Below are positions 24,119 to 32,096 of a stretch of 47,400 nt of DNA, one piece after another. Both the position numbers and the translations under genes were made by a program. Each line of letters begins with the position of its first letter. Position 1 is the stretch's first letter. The notes below the pieces were generated by a model. That model saw only the letters and a program-made list of their open reading frames with translations. It ran no database searches and was not told the origin of the DNA. Source of the DNA: CAZDQL01 sp964507325 (GTDB lineage: Bacteria > Planctomycetota > UBA1135 > GCA-002686595); assembly GCA_964507325.1 (NCBI GenBank), contig CAZDQL010000050.1, forward strand, positions 1-47,400, in the 5' to 3' direction.

Positions 24119-24316
24119 CTGAACTGCCGCCCTTCAGTGTGCACGCGGCGGCCCAGCGCCAGCGTTCCGCCGGCTCCTTCATCTCTCGGGCCCACGGGCG
24201 ACCGCCATCCGCGCGCACGAGGGCCGGCTCCGAGGGGAGAACGCTCGAAGTCCTTGGTGGTAGAGGGTTTGCGGCGAGAGGCCTCCAGGAGTGCACACTC
24301 AAGGGGGGCAGTTCAG
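24119..24316. mobile_element. 198-bp element with 26-bp terminal inverted repeats
   Basis: The ends 24119-24144 and 24291-24316 are inverted copies matching at 24 of 26 positions. Within the outer C-G pair the element begins TGAACTGCC and ends GGCAGTTCA. TG...CA termini with a TGxACTGCxCC start resemble ends of IS3-family (IS150-like) insertion sequences, from memory. No transposase is encoded, so it would be a miniature, non-autonomous element or an internally deleted remnant. No clear target-site duplication was found. An inner pair, agcgttc (24161-24167) with gaacgct (24239-24245), lets the whole element fold as one long hairpin, so a structured RNA is an alternative. It lies between the mraZ terminator and the sulfatase. 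The remaining 102 bases up to the sulfatase (24317-24418) show no recognisable site. Confidence 0.55.
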
Positions 24317-24418
24317 CAGGGAGAGGGGGGGGCGAGCGGCGATTGCGGGCTGAGCAACGCCGTGCTGGAATGGGCTCGAGACCCCAGCTTGGATGCCTGC
24401 CCCAGCCCGGGACGACCC

Positions 24419-25762
24419 ATGCGGTTCCCCATTTCCGTCCGCCTCACCCTCCTCCTGGTTCTGGCGACGAACTCACCGCTCGTCGCCCAGGACAACGTGC
24501 TGGTGATCCTCGCCGACGACATTGGGGTGGATTCGGTCGGCTGCTACGGGGAGGGTCCCGATCCGCCGCCGCCGCCGACGATCGATGCCCTCTGCACCGA
24601 GGGGGTGCTGTTCCGCAACTGCTGGTCGAACCCCGTCTGCTCACCGACCCGCGCCCACATCCAGACCGGTCGCTACGGGTTCCGGACCGGGCTGGGCTTC
24701 GTCATCTCGGAGAAGGGGTGGGCCCTCCCGCTCGAGGAGACCTTGCTGCCCGAGTTGCTGGACCTGGGGGACTCCGGCTACGCCCACACCGCCTTCGGCA
24801 AGTGGCACCTGACCAACCGGACCGTCGGCGGCCCACTCCACCCGGAGTTGTCCGGCTACTCGCACTTCGTCGGGAGCCAGGGGAACATCGGCAGCCCCTT
24901 CGACTACTTCTGGTGGGACCGCGTGGATCACGGGCTCCTCTCCTTCGAGAACGAGTACGCCACGACGGCGATCGTCGACGCCTTTCTCGAGTGGCAAGCG
25001 ACCGCCCCGGAACCCTGGTTCGCCTACATCGCGTTCCACGCCGCCCACGACCCCCTCCACGAGCCGCCGGCCCACCTGCACACCCAGGTCCTGCCGCCGG
25101 TCGACCCGCGCGAGGAGCCGCGCCCCTTCTACAAGGCGGTCGTGGAGGCGATGGATACCGAGATGGGGCGCCTGTTGACGGGGCTCGGAGACCAGCGCGA
25201 TCGCACGAACGTGGTTTTCCTGGGGGACAACGGCACCCCCCAGCACTGCTCGCTGGCCCCCTTCGTGCCCGAGCACGCCAAGCTCACCCCCTACGAGGGG
25301 GGCGTCAACGTGCCGCTGATCGTCAACGGGCCGATCGTCGTGCAACCGGGGCGCGAGGTCGCTGAGCTGATCAACACCGTGGACATCTTCGGCACGGTCC
25401 TCGACCTGGCGGGGGTGGACCCGCTGGCGGTCGCGCCCGATCTGGTGCTCGATTCGGTCAGCCCGGTGCGCTACCTGACCCATCCCGGTCACAAGCCCCT
25501 GCGCTCATGGGTCTACGCCGAGATGTGGAAGCCCAACGGGGAGGTGCCGAAGCACGTCGACTACCGCGCGGCGCGCGACGAGCGCTACAAGCTGATCCGC
25601 TCCGGGCTCGGACCGGACGTCTACGACTGGGAGCTCTACGACCTGCAGGCGGACCCCTTCGAAGAGGTGGATCTCCTGCACCAGGGCGTGGCCCTGACCC
25701 CCGACCAGCTCAACCACTACAAGTCCCTGCAGGAGGTCCTGAGGGGCCTGATCGGGGGCTGA
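24419..25762 (+). CDS. Secreted sulfatase (formylglycine-dependent)
   Basis: This 447-residue protein has a signal peptide (MRFPISVRLTLLLVLATNSPLVAQ). The sulfatase signature is CSPTRAHIQTGRYGFRTG, and Cys 74 in CxPxR is the residue converted to formylglycine by a maturase encoded elsewhere. Metal and sulfate-binding segments are ILADDIGVDSVGCYG, AFGKWHL and VFLGDNGTPQH. The C-terminal RYKLIRSG and ELYDLQADPFEEVDL are typical. It would remove sulfate from a sulfated glycan or small molecule in the periplasm or outside. The frame stays open well upstream, but only this ATG gives a signal peptide. The next gene starts seven bases after its stop, so the two are co-transcribed. Confidence 0.92.
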   Translation: MRFPISVRLTLLLVLATNSPLVAQDNVLVILADDIGVDSVGCYGEGPDPPPPPTIDALCTEGVLFRNCWSNPVCSPTRAHIQTGRYGFRTGLGFVISEKGWALPLEETLLPELLDLGDSGYAHTAFGKWHLTNRTVGGPLHPELSGYSHFVGSQGNIGSPFDYFWWDRVDHGLLSFENEYATTAIVDAFLEWQATAPEPWFAYIAFHAAHDPLHEPPAHLHTQVLPPVDPREEPRPFYKAVVEAMDTEMGRLLTGLGDQRDRTNVVFLGDNGTPQHCSLAPFVPEHAKLTPYEGGVNVPLIVNGPIVVQPGREVAELINTVDIFGTVLDLAGVDPLAVAPDLVLDSVSPVRYLTHPGHKPLRSWVYAEMWKPNGEVPKHVDYRAARDERYKLIRSGLGPDVYDWELYDLQADPFEEVDLLHQGVALTPDQLNHYKSLQEVLRGLIGG

Positions 25763-25769
25763 ATCGGGC

Positions 25770-27347
25770 GTGGCGGCGTTCTCCCGACCCACGCGCCGCC
25801 AGGTCCTCCGGCTGTTCGCCGCGGGAGGCGCTTTGGGGGCGGGGTGTGTCTGTCCGGCGTCGCGACCCTCCTCCCTCCACCGCCGGCGCGTTCGTGGCCC
25901 CTTCCCGGTGGTGGACGTCGGTGGGTATCTCTTCAACGTCGAGGACTTGCCGGGGGGCTTGGGCGCGGCCCCCGACCTCTTGAGTCCGACGCGGGGTCGC
26001 CTCGCGGAGATCGCGACCACGTTCCTGGACCACTGCGCCCGGCCGGGAGTTCCCAGCGACCGCTGGGAGCGTCGCGCCCTGAATCGCGTCCTCTCCCTGG
26101 ACATCGAGCACGTCGAAGAACCGCACCTCGACGCCTGGGACCGGGAGTCCGGCGGGGAGGTCCCCGATCCCGAGTGGACCCCGCCGAGGGTCTCCCGCTG
26201 GGACTTCGACCGCGTCCTGCGTCGGACCGGAGAATGCTGCGCAGCACGGCGGGTGGATGACGAGACCCTCTACGCCCTCTACCGCTGGGCTCGTCTGCTC
26301 ACGAGTCCCCGCTATCGCCTGGTCGAGGATCTGGTCAAGCGGCACCCCGAGGTGCAGCTCTTCACCCCCGCCCTGGACCGTGGCGTCGGTGTGCCCGGCC
26401 GAGCACCCCGCGTGAGTCTGCCCCGCCGCGTCGAGCTCGCCGGCAAGTGGACGCGCTGGTCCCGGGGGCGCGTGCACCCCCTGGTCCCCTTCGACCCCTG
26501 TCGAGAAGCGCGACTCGGCCTCGACGCGGGGCTCCGGGAGGAGGATCCCCGCTCGGCCCTCTTCTGGGTCGCACGTGCGTTGGAGCGCCACGGCTGTGTC
26601 GGCGTCTCGTTGCACCCCTCGTCGGGGTTCCGCGCCAGCGAGGATCCGGACCCGGGGGTGCGGGAGGCCCTGCACGCCCTCTACGCCTACTGCGACGGCG
26701 AGGACGTTCCGATCCGCGCCCACGCCGCGCCGCGCTCGGGCGGGAGACGGAGGGTGGAGGGGCGGGCCCATCCCAGGTGGTGGAGGGCGGTCCTCGAGGA
26801 GTACCCGGGGCTGCGCCTCTGCCTCGGAGGCTACGGCGGATTGGACCTGCCGGGAGAAGTGGGCGTGAGCTGGGCGGCCACGACCACCGAGCTGATCGAG
26901 AGCTACCCCGGGCGCGTCTTCGCGGATCTCGCCCACTCCCGAGCGGGCCTGGCTCCGCTGGAGGAGCTGGGGCAGGCGCAGCGTCACGCCCTGCGGCACC
27001 TGGGGTGGGACCTGGCCGAGGCGCGGGCCTTCGACGGCGTGCTCTACGGCAGCGGCTATCCGTCGATCCTGCGCCAGCGGGCGGTGGACGACTACCCCTC
27101 GAACCTGCTCCGCGCCTATCGGGAGCTGGTGACCGGGGAGGACGCCCGCTGCTCACGCGCCTTCGCGGGTGAGAACGCCCTGCGTTGGCTGGGCCTGGAG
27201 GGGTCGGCGACCCCCGCGGCGCGCCGGCTCTTCGACGCCACGAGCGGGTTCTATCTGCGCCACGATCTGCCGCGCCCCCCCTGGTGGAGCGGTCCCTTCC
27301 CGCTGCCTCCCCGGTCCCGGCGCGAGACGCTCGTCGTCTCGCGCTGA
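25770..27347 (+). CDS. Tat-leader amidohydrolase-like protein with degenerate active site
   Basis: This 525-residue protein starts at a GTG seven bases after the sulfatase stop. A Tat-type leader (RRQVLRLFAAGGALGAG) precedes a barrel resembling the Amidohydro_2 family. Relatives begin DVHxHLFN...DLP, but here the line is VVDVGGYLFNVEDLP, so both His of the HxH metal motif are replaced (Gly 51, Tyr 53). The strand-6 His site reads CLGGYGG and the strand-8 GSDxP reads YGSGYP, losing His and Asp. Only the strand-5 His (IRAHAAP) remains. It is intact and full length, so it looks like a pseudoenzyme rather than a decaying gene. A C-terminal Pro/Arg-rich tail ends the protein. Its function is unknown. 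Confidence 0.7.
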   Translation: MAAFSRPTRRQVLRLFAAGGALGAGCVCPASRPSSLHRRRVRGPFPVVDVGGYLFNVEDLPGGLGAAPDLLSPTRGRLAEIATTFLDHCARPGVPSDRWERRALNRVLSLDIEHVEEPHLDAWDRESGGEVPDPEWTPPRVSRWDFDRVLRRTGECCAARRVDDETLYALYRWARLLTSPRYRLVEDLVKRHPEVQLFTPALDRGVGVPGRAPRVSLPRRVELAGKWTRWSRGRVHPLVPFDPCREARLGLDAGLREEDPRSALFWVARALERHGCVGVSLHPSSGFRASEDPDPGVREALHALYAYCDGEDVPIRAHAAPRSGGRRRVEGRAHPRWWRAVLEEYPGLRLCLGGYGGLDLPGEVGVSWAATTTELIESYPGRVFADLAHSRAGLAPLEELGQAQRHALRHLGWDLAEARAFDGVLYGSGYPSILRQRAVDDYPSNLLRAYRELVTGEDARCSRAFAGENALRWLGLEGSATPAARRLFDATSGFYLRHDLPRPPWWSGPFPLPPRSRRETLVVSR

Positions 27348-27460
27348 TGCATGGGTCTCCCACTTCCGGATGTCCCACGGGGAGAACCCGCACACCCCGC
27401 CCGAATTCCCTGCAGCTCCGGCTCCCCGCCGGACGAACGAGGAGTCGGAGGGATCGAGCC

Positions 27461-28564
27461 ATGTTGGGGAAGGCTGCAAGACTCCTATCGATGGGGCTGC
27501 TCTGCGCCGCTCCGCTGCGGGCGGCGGAGCGGACGCAATTGCTCGTCGTCCAGAGTGACGACGCCTCGGTCGCTCTCGTCGATCCCCGCAGCGGTGAGAC
27601 CGACACCACCATCCGCGTGGGCGTGGGTCCCCACCGGGTGGCGGTCTCCCCGAACGGCCGCCTGGCGGTGGTCTCCAACCGCGGCTTGGCTCAGGACGGC
27701 AGCAGTCTGTCCGTGATCGACGTCGAGGCACGGCGCTTGGCGCGCACGATCACCTTGGCCCTGAAGGAGCCCCAGCTCGGTGGCGAGCCGCTGCGGCGCC
27801 TCTTTCATCGGCCCAACGGTGTGTGCTTCACCCACGACGGGGAGCGAGTCCTGGTCACCTGTGAGCGGGAACACGCCCTGCTCATCGTCGACGTCGCCGA
27901 GGGGAAGGTGATCGCTGCGATCGACACCGAGCAGGAGCATCCCGGCTCGGTCCAGCTCTCCCGCGACGGACAGACGGCCTGGGTGGCGAACGAGCAGTCG
28001 GGCTCGCTCTCGGTCATCGACTTGAACCGTCGCCGGGTGGTGAAGGTGATCGAGATGGGTGGGGGAACACGCGGGCTCGCGTTGCACCCCGACCAGCCCG
28101 AGCTGTGGGCCACCAACGTCGAGACCAACTCGATCAGCATCGTCGATCTCGAGGCCCTAAAGGAGACCCGCGAATTCCCCTGCGGAGCACACCCGACGAG
28201 TCTGGCCTTCGTGCCATCCGCCGGTCACGTCCTGTTGGTGAACTGCCAGTCGAGCTCGATCTCGGTCTTCAGCTCCGGGAGCGGACGGATGATCCGCGAG
28301 GTCAAGCTCGCCAAGCTCGAGGAGGAGCAGGCGGAGGCCCACCCCCTGCCCCCCGGGTACGAGGGGTTCCGGCGCTCTTCTCTGCCGCAGGAGGTGCTCG
28401 TGCACCCCGACGGCACGACCGCCTGGGTGACCTGCTTCCGCAACGCCCGAGTGGCGGAGATCGACCTGGAGAGCTTCGAGGTGCGGCGCTACCTGGAGGT
28501 CGGGGGTGGTCCGATCGGCGTGGCCTGGTCGCGCTTCGAGGACGACAGGGTCTCGGCCAAGTAG
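27461..28564 (+). CDS. Secreted YVTN-type beta-propeller protein
   Basis: This 367-residue protein has a signal peptide (LGKAARLLSMGLLCAAPLRA) and a GGAGGG ribosome-binding site upstream of the ATG. Repeats of about 45 residues follow the YVTN/lactonase-like pattern: VGPHRVAVSPNGRLAVVSNRG, LSVIDVEARRLARTI, HPGSVQLSRDGQTAWVANEQSG, LSVIDLNRRRVVKVI, ISIVDLEALKETREF, HPDGTTAWVTCFRNARVAEIDLES. Such propellers act as extracytoplasmic binding or scaffold proteins and some carry redox partners, but no catalytic residues were recognised. It follows the amidohydrolase-like gene by 113 bases on the same strand and may share its function. It is convergent with the membrane-protein gene 19 bases on. Confidence 0.85.
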   Translation: MLGKAARLLSMGLLCAAPLRAAERTQLLVVQSDDASVALVDPRSGETDTTIRVGVGPHRVAVSPNGRLAVVSNRGLAQDGSSLSVIDVEARRLARTITLALKEPQLGGEPLRRLFHRPNGVCFTHDGERVLVTCEREHALLIVDVAEGKVIAAIDTEQEHPGSVQLSRDGQTAWVANEQSGSLSVIDLNRRRVVKVIEMGGGTRGLALHPDQPELWATNVETNSISIVDLEALKETREFPCGAHPTSLAFVPSAGHVLLVNCQSSSISVFSSGSGRMIREVKLAKLEEEQAEAHPLPPGYEGFRRSSLPQEVLVHPDGTTAWVTCFRNARVAEIDLESFEVRRYLEVGGGPIGVAWSRFEDDRVSAK

Positions 28565-28583
28565 CCCCCACCCTCCACAGCGC

Positions 28584-29936
28584 TCACCTGATGAGGGGTG
28601 TGGCGAACCCCGAGAGCACGTGCCCGGTGCGCTCTGCGTACCACGGTTCGATCCCCGGCACGTAACGGATGTCGATCCCCTCGGCGGCGTAGGCGCGCAG
28701 GCGCGTTTCGTCCTCGATCGCGCTCTCCAGCTCGAGGTCCTCGATCGGCTCCTCGGAGCCGAGCTCGAAGCGCACCATGGGGTAGAGCTGGCCACACAGG
28801 AGCAGGGTGGGGCGGTCGAGCTCGCGCGCGGCTTCGACCAGGGACTCGACGAAGGCCTCCTGGGTTCGCCGGTGCTCGCAGTCCCGCAGGATCGACTGCG
28901 GCCCGGAGAGGGAGGAGACCGTCACCGCCGCGACCAGCGCCCACGCCAGCCACGGAGGAGCCGCCACGCCGATCCACAGGACGAGTCCGGCGACGAACGG
29001 GACGAGGTAGCCCGACTCGTAGGGCATGGCGAGGAAGAGGGCCAGTTGCAGCCCCGTTCCAGCGCAGACCGCCCGCGCCAGGCGGTCCTCCCGCAGGGCG
29101 CGCACCAACCCGGGGAGCAGCACCAGCAGGGCCAGCGCCACGAAGACGCCGCCCGCTTCCCCCCAGACCTCGGCTCCCGCCTTGTGCAGCACGTGGGTGA
29201 GCTCCGGGTAGCCATCCCACCGGGGAACGACCCAACCCACGCCGAGGCCGACCGCGATGACGGCCCAAGCCGTCGCGGGCAGCAGGAAGGCGATCAGGAA
29301 GGCCCGCCCGCGCGCCGGCCACGACTCGAGGAGCATCAGGACGGGTGCGATCCAGAGCGCGCTCGACAAGCGCGCCAGCGTCGCCAGCGCGATCGCCACC
29401 CCGGCGGTCGCGCCCCAGCCCCGGGTGGCGGCCCAGAGACCGGCCAAGATGAGGCCCAGACCCCACAGGTAGTCGATGGTGCTGACGCTCGCGATCCAGA
29501 CTACCGGGGTCGCGGCGAAGAAGGCGGCGCAGGCCAGGGGGGTGCGTGCTCCAGTGGAGGAGAGCAGCAGCGCGATCAGGAGGGCGCAGGCGACCGACCA
29601 GAGGGCGGTCACGGCGTTCGTTGCCACGGGACCCAGTCCGACCAGAGGGGCGAGGCCCAGCTCGACCAGCGGGTAGCCGGGGGGGCGAGAGGGCACGTAC
29701 TCCCCCGTGCGCGCGATGCCGCGCGCCGCCTCCGCGAGCATCCAGGAGTCGAAGTCGAGCCCAAACCCGGGGGTGAGGAAGGGTAGGCGTGACAGGAGCA
29801 GCGCGATCGCGAGGAGCAGGCCGGTCTTGCGGTTCAGAAGCAGGGGTAGGCGCCTATCCGTCGGACGTGTTCCAGGTGGAGTGGGTTCGCGGTCACGGTA
29901 CCACAGCCCGCGGTAGCACGCTCTCAGGGCGTCCAC
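28584..29936 (-). CDS. Polytopic membrane protein, probable GT-C glycosyltransferase
   Basis: This protein of about 450 residues has roughly ten hydrophobic segments in the first 330 residues (starting LLLAIALLLSRLPFL) and a soluble C-terminal part. The early DFDSWMLAEAARGIARTGEYVPSRPPGYPL resembles the acidic first loop and xPPGYP stretch of GT-C enzymes such as the PMT/ArnT families, which transfer sugars from lipid carriers outside the membrane. This is suggestive but not conclusive. The start is uncertain: no ATG is available, and the GTG at 29936 overlaps the upstream kinase gene by 13 bases. The gene follows a methyltransferase and a lipopolysaccharide-kinase-like gene, supporting an envelope-sugar role. 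Confidence 0.68.
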   Translation of the reverse strand: MDALRACYRGLWYRDREPTPPGTRPTDRRLPLLLNRKTGLLLAIALLLSRLPFLTPGFGLDFDSWMLAEAARGIARTGEYVPSRPPGYPLVELGLAPLVGLGPVATNAVTALWSVACALLIALLLSSTGARTPLACAAFFAATPVVWIASVSTIDYLWGLGLILAGLWAATRGWGATAGVAIALATLARLSSALWIAPVLMLLESWPARGRAFLIAFLLPATAWAVIAVGLGVGWVVPRWDGYPELTHVLHKAGAEVWGEAGGVFVALALLVLLPGLVRALREDRLARAVCAGTGLQLALFLAMPYESGYLVPFVAGLVLWIGVAAPPWLAWALVAAVTVSSLSGPQSILRDCEHRRTQEAFVESLVEAARELDRPTLLLCGQLYPMVRFELGSEEPIEDLELESAIEDETRLRAYAAEGIDIRYVPGIEPWYAERTGHVLSGFATPLIR

Positions 29937-30742
29937 TCCAGTGACGGCAGGGGCAGGGTGCTTCCCCTCCCGCGCTCGCGCAGGAGGCGCTCGCGCAGCG
30001 CGCGTCGCTGGCGGACCGCCGCGCGCAGGAAGCGCTCCTGCTGGACGCGCTGTCCCAACCGGTTCCGTGCGTCGAAGTAGGTCGTGAGGAACGCCTCCTG
30101 CTCGGGGGCATCGAAGAGGTCGACCCCGAAGAGCATCAGGCAGGCCAGGTCGTACGCCGGTCCGCGCAGCCCCGGCCGCGGCCCCCCCCGCCAGACGTCG
30201 AGGAAGTGCACGCGCACGGCGTCCCCCTCCTCGGTCACCAGCAGGTTGCGCGGGAAGAGGTCCCGGTGCACGAACCCGTGTCCGTGCAGGCGCGCGACCT
30301 CGCGGGCCAACTCCTCCAGGGCGCGCCTGCGCAGGGGCGCAGGGCCGGCTTCGAACAGCTGCCGCAGGGTGCTGGCCCCGGGGACCTCCTCGGTGAAGAG
30401 CAGCTGGAAGACCGGCAGACCCCACGCGCTGCGCACGCAGCCGGCGACCAGTGGGCGCGGGGCTCGGAAGCCGTTGTCGCGCAGCCAGGTGAGGTTCGCG
30501 AACTCCTGCAGGCGGGGGACCTCGACGCCGGGCCACAGGGAGCGCAGCCCGTGGCGCAGGCTCGACCGCCCGCGCAGGGGGCTGAACTTGAAGTGGGCGC
30601 GCACCTGGGCCTCCTCCACGACCCCCGCCCCGTGGCGGCGTTCGCGGCAGGCGCGTTCGATGAAGGGGAGCGCCCCTGCGATGAACCAGGCCTCGCCCTG
30701 CAAGCGCAGCCCGCGCACTTCCGACGGGACGCGCTCAGCCAC
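29924..30742 (-). CDS. Lipopolysaccharide core/Kdo kinase-like protein
   Basis: This 272-residue protein is of the WaaP/KdkA/InaA kinase type. The catalytic loop is HGFVHRDLFPRNLL (Asp 161, Asn 166), and VHFLDVWRGG (Asp 182) takes the place of the DFG segment. Upstream is PVFQLLFTEEVPGASTLRQL, a hinge-like region. Such enzymes phosphorylate sugars of the lipopolysaccharide inner core at the cytoplasmic membrane face. The start overlaps the methyltransferase stop by eight bases and its end overlaps the next membrane-protein gene, indicating a tight operon. Whether this organism makes classical lipopolysaccharide is unknown, so the exact sugar acceptor is an inference. Confidence 0.85.
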   Translation of the reverse strand: MAERVPSEVRGLRLQGEAWFIAGALPFIERACRERRHGAGVVEEAQVRAHFKFSPLRGRSSLRHGLRSLWPGVEVPRLQEFANLTWLRDNGFRAPRPLVAGCVRSAWGLPVFQLLFTEEVPGASTLRQLFEAGPAPLRRRALEELAREVARLHGHGFVHRDLFPRNLLVTEEGDAVRVHFLDVWRGGPRPGLRGPAYDLACLMLFGVDLFDAPEQEAFLTTYFDARNRLGQRVQQERFLRAAVRQRRALRERLLRERGRGSTLPLPSLEWTP

Positions 30743-31364
30743 CCGGCGCCTCCACCCGCTTGCGCGCCACCACGAAGGTCTGGCGCGAGAAGAAGCGCAG
30801 GGTGTGACGGAAGCCCGTCACCTCGGCGCCGGCGGCGCGGAACGCGCGACGCAGGTCGGACTTGGGGTGGGCCAGGCGCCCCTCTCCGCGGCGCGGGCGG
30901 AGTCGTCGGTGGCGAGCGGGGAGCGAGCCGGCGTCCCAGAAGCTGGCGACGACCAGGTCGCGGCTGACCCGCACCAGCTCGGCGATGGTGCGCCGCAAGA
31001 GCGCCTCGTCCCCGAGGTGGTGCAGGAGCCGGCAGCACACCACGGCGTCGAAGGTGTTCTCGGGGAAGGGCAGGGCCTCCACGTCGCCGCAGAGTAGGGG
31101 GTGGCCATCCACCTCGGCGGCCGCGAGCATCGAGGGCGAGACGTCGAGCCCTACCCAGTGGCGCCCCTCCGCTTCGATCGCCTCACGCAGGCGCCCCGTT
31201 CCACAGGGAACGTCGAGCACCGACGCGTCGCCCCCGAGGTGGCGGCGCAGGATCCCCGCCACCAGCCGCGGGTCGTGACCGCGGCGGCGGGCTGAACTCC
31301 AGCGCCGCCCCTCGTAGCGCACGCCGGAGTCGGGCTCTCGCCAATGCTCCTTCGGATCGATCAT
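30735..31364 (-). CDS. Class I SAM-dependent methyltransferase
   Basis: This 209-residue protein has the Rossmann methyltransferase motifs: motif I is VLDVPCGTGRL (residues 49-59), followed by WVGLDVSPSMLAAA, LCGDVEALPFPENTFDAVVCCRLLHHL and a C-terminal FSRQTFVVARK. It matches the Methyltransf_11-type subgroup that methylates small molecules or lipids. It is the first gene of the minus-strand set with the kinase and membrane protein, so it may modify an envelope sugar or lipid. The ATG lies 47 bases from a divergent hydrolase gene. Confidence 0.9.
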   Translation of the reverse strand: MIDPKEHWREPDSGVRYEGRRWSSARRRGHDPRLVAGILRRHLGGDASVLDVPCGTGRLREAIEAEGRHWVGLDVSPSMLAAAEVDGHPLLCGDVEALPFPENTFDAVVCCRLLHHLGDEALLRRTIAELVRVSRDLVVASFWDAGSLPARHRRLRPRRGEGRLAHPKSDLRRAFRAAGAEVTGFRHTLRFFSRQTFVVARKRVEAPGG

Positions 31365-31399
31365 GTCTCGCCCGAACGGTGGCCCGGGGCGGCGCTGGG

Positions 31400-31405
31400 T
31401 AGGAT
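31400..31405 (+). promoter_or_regulatory. TAGGAT motif six bases before the alpha/beta-hydrolase start
   Basis: The spacing to ATG is six bases, which as a -10 element would start the transcript at or next to the A of ATG. As a ribosome-binding site, AGGA has seven-base spacing. On the opposite strand the same bases read TATCCTA, so the site could serve the divergent methyltransferase too. Confidence 0.4.
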
Positions 31406-31411
31406 ACCGGG

Positions 31412-32029
31412 ATGAAGCTGGCGATCCTCCCCGGCCTGGGCGCCGACGGGGGCATGTACGGCCCCCGCTTCCGCGCTCTGGCCGACGAGGTGGTCCTCGT
31501 CGAGTGGCCGCGCGAGGCGAGCGAGACGAGCCTGGCCGCAGTCGCCGAGCGCTTGATCGACGACTGGCACCTCGCCGACTGCGACGCCGTGGCCGGCTCC
31601 TCCCTGGGGGGGATGGTGGCCTGCGAGATCGTCGAGCGGATCCCCGCCCGCAAGCTGGCGTTGATCGGCAGCGCCCTGCATCCGAGCGAGGTCAACAGCG
31701 CACTGGCCCAGATCGCCAAGCTCAGGCGCTTCGTGCCCCTCGAATTCCTGCAGACCCTATTGGGGAAGGAGCCGATCGCCCAGAACTCCCCCCTCATGGA
31801 GATGATCTCCCGCGCGGACCCCGAGTTCATCCGCGCCATGGCCGCGGCGATCTTCGAGTGGCCGGGTCGCCCCGAGCCGCGGGGGGATCTGGCGCGCATC
31901 CACGGGGCCTGGGACCTGGTGATCCGCGCGCCCGATGCGGGGGCCCGCATTCTGCCCCGCGCCGGGCACATGATCGCCATGACCCACGAGGCTGTGGTCG
32001 CCGACTGGCTGGCGGATTTCCTCGGCTGA
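31412..32029 (+). CDS. Alpha/beta hydrolase
   Basis: This 205-residue protein is smaller than many family members. It starts directly with the first strand and oxyanion loop (LAILPGLGADGGMYGPRF). The nucleophile elbow is AGSSLGGMVA (Ser 64, GxSxG), and the C-terminal AGHMIAMTHE supplies the catalytic His. No signal peptide is seen, so it is cytoplasmic. It most resembles short carboxylesterase or BioH-like proteins, and the substrate is unknown. It is read away from the methyltransferase and lies 67 bases before the giant PVC fusion gene. Confidence 0.88.
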   Translation: MKLAILPGLGADGGMYGPRFRALADEVVLVEWPREASETSLAAVAERLIDDWHLADCDAVAGSSLGGMVACEIVERIPARKLALIGSALHPSEVNSALAQIAKLRRFVPLEFLQTLLGKEPIAQNSPLMEMISRADPEFIRAMAAAIFEWPGRPEPRGDLARIHGAWDLVIRAPDAGARILPRAGHMIAMTHEAVVADWLADFLG

Positions 32030-32096
32030 GTGCGCGGGGGCGCGCTGCGGCCGACCAACTATCATGGAGGACGGTCCAACCTCCTCGGCACACCCG

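Noticed and set aside
24119..24316. 6S-like regulatory RNA as first choice for the hairpin element
   Set aside because: Closing stem, bubble and inner stem are suggestive. However, the long near-perfect outer stem and TG...CA ends fit a transposable element better, and no promoter was seen. Kept as an alternative.
24113..24322. Target-site duplication around the inverted-repeat element
   Set aside because: No convincing direct repeat of 2-9 bases flanks the ends.
24058..24418. Upstream extension of the sulfatase frame
   Set aside because: It would cross the inverted-repeat element and bury the signal peptide. Only the ATG at 24419 gives a normal secreted sulfatase.
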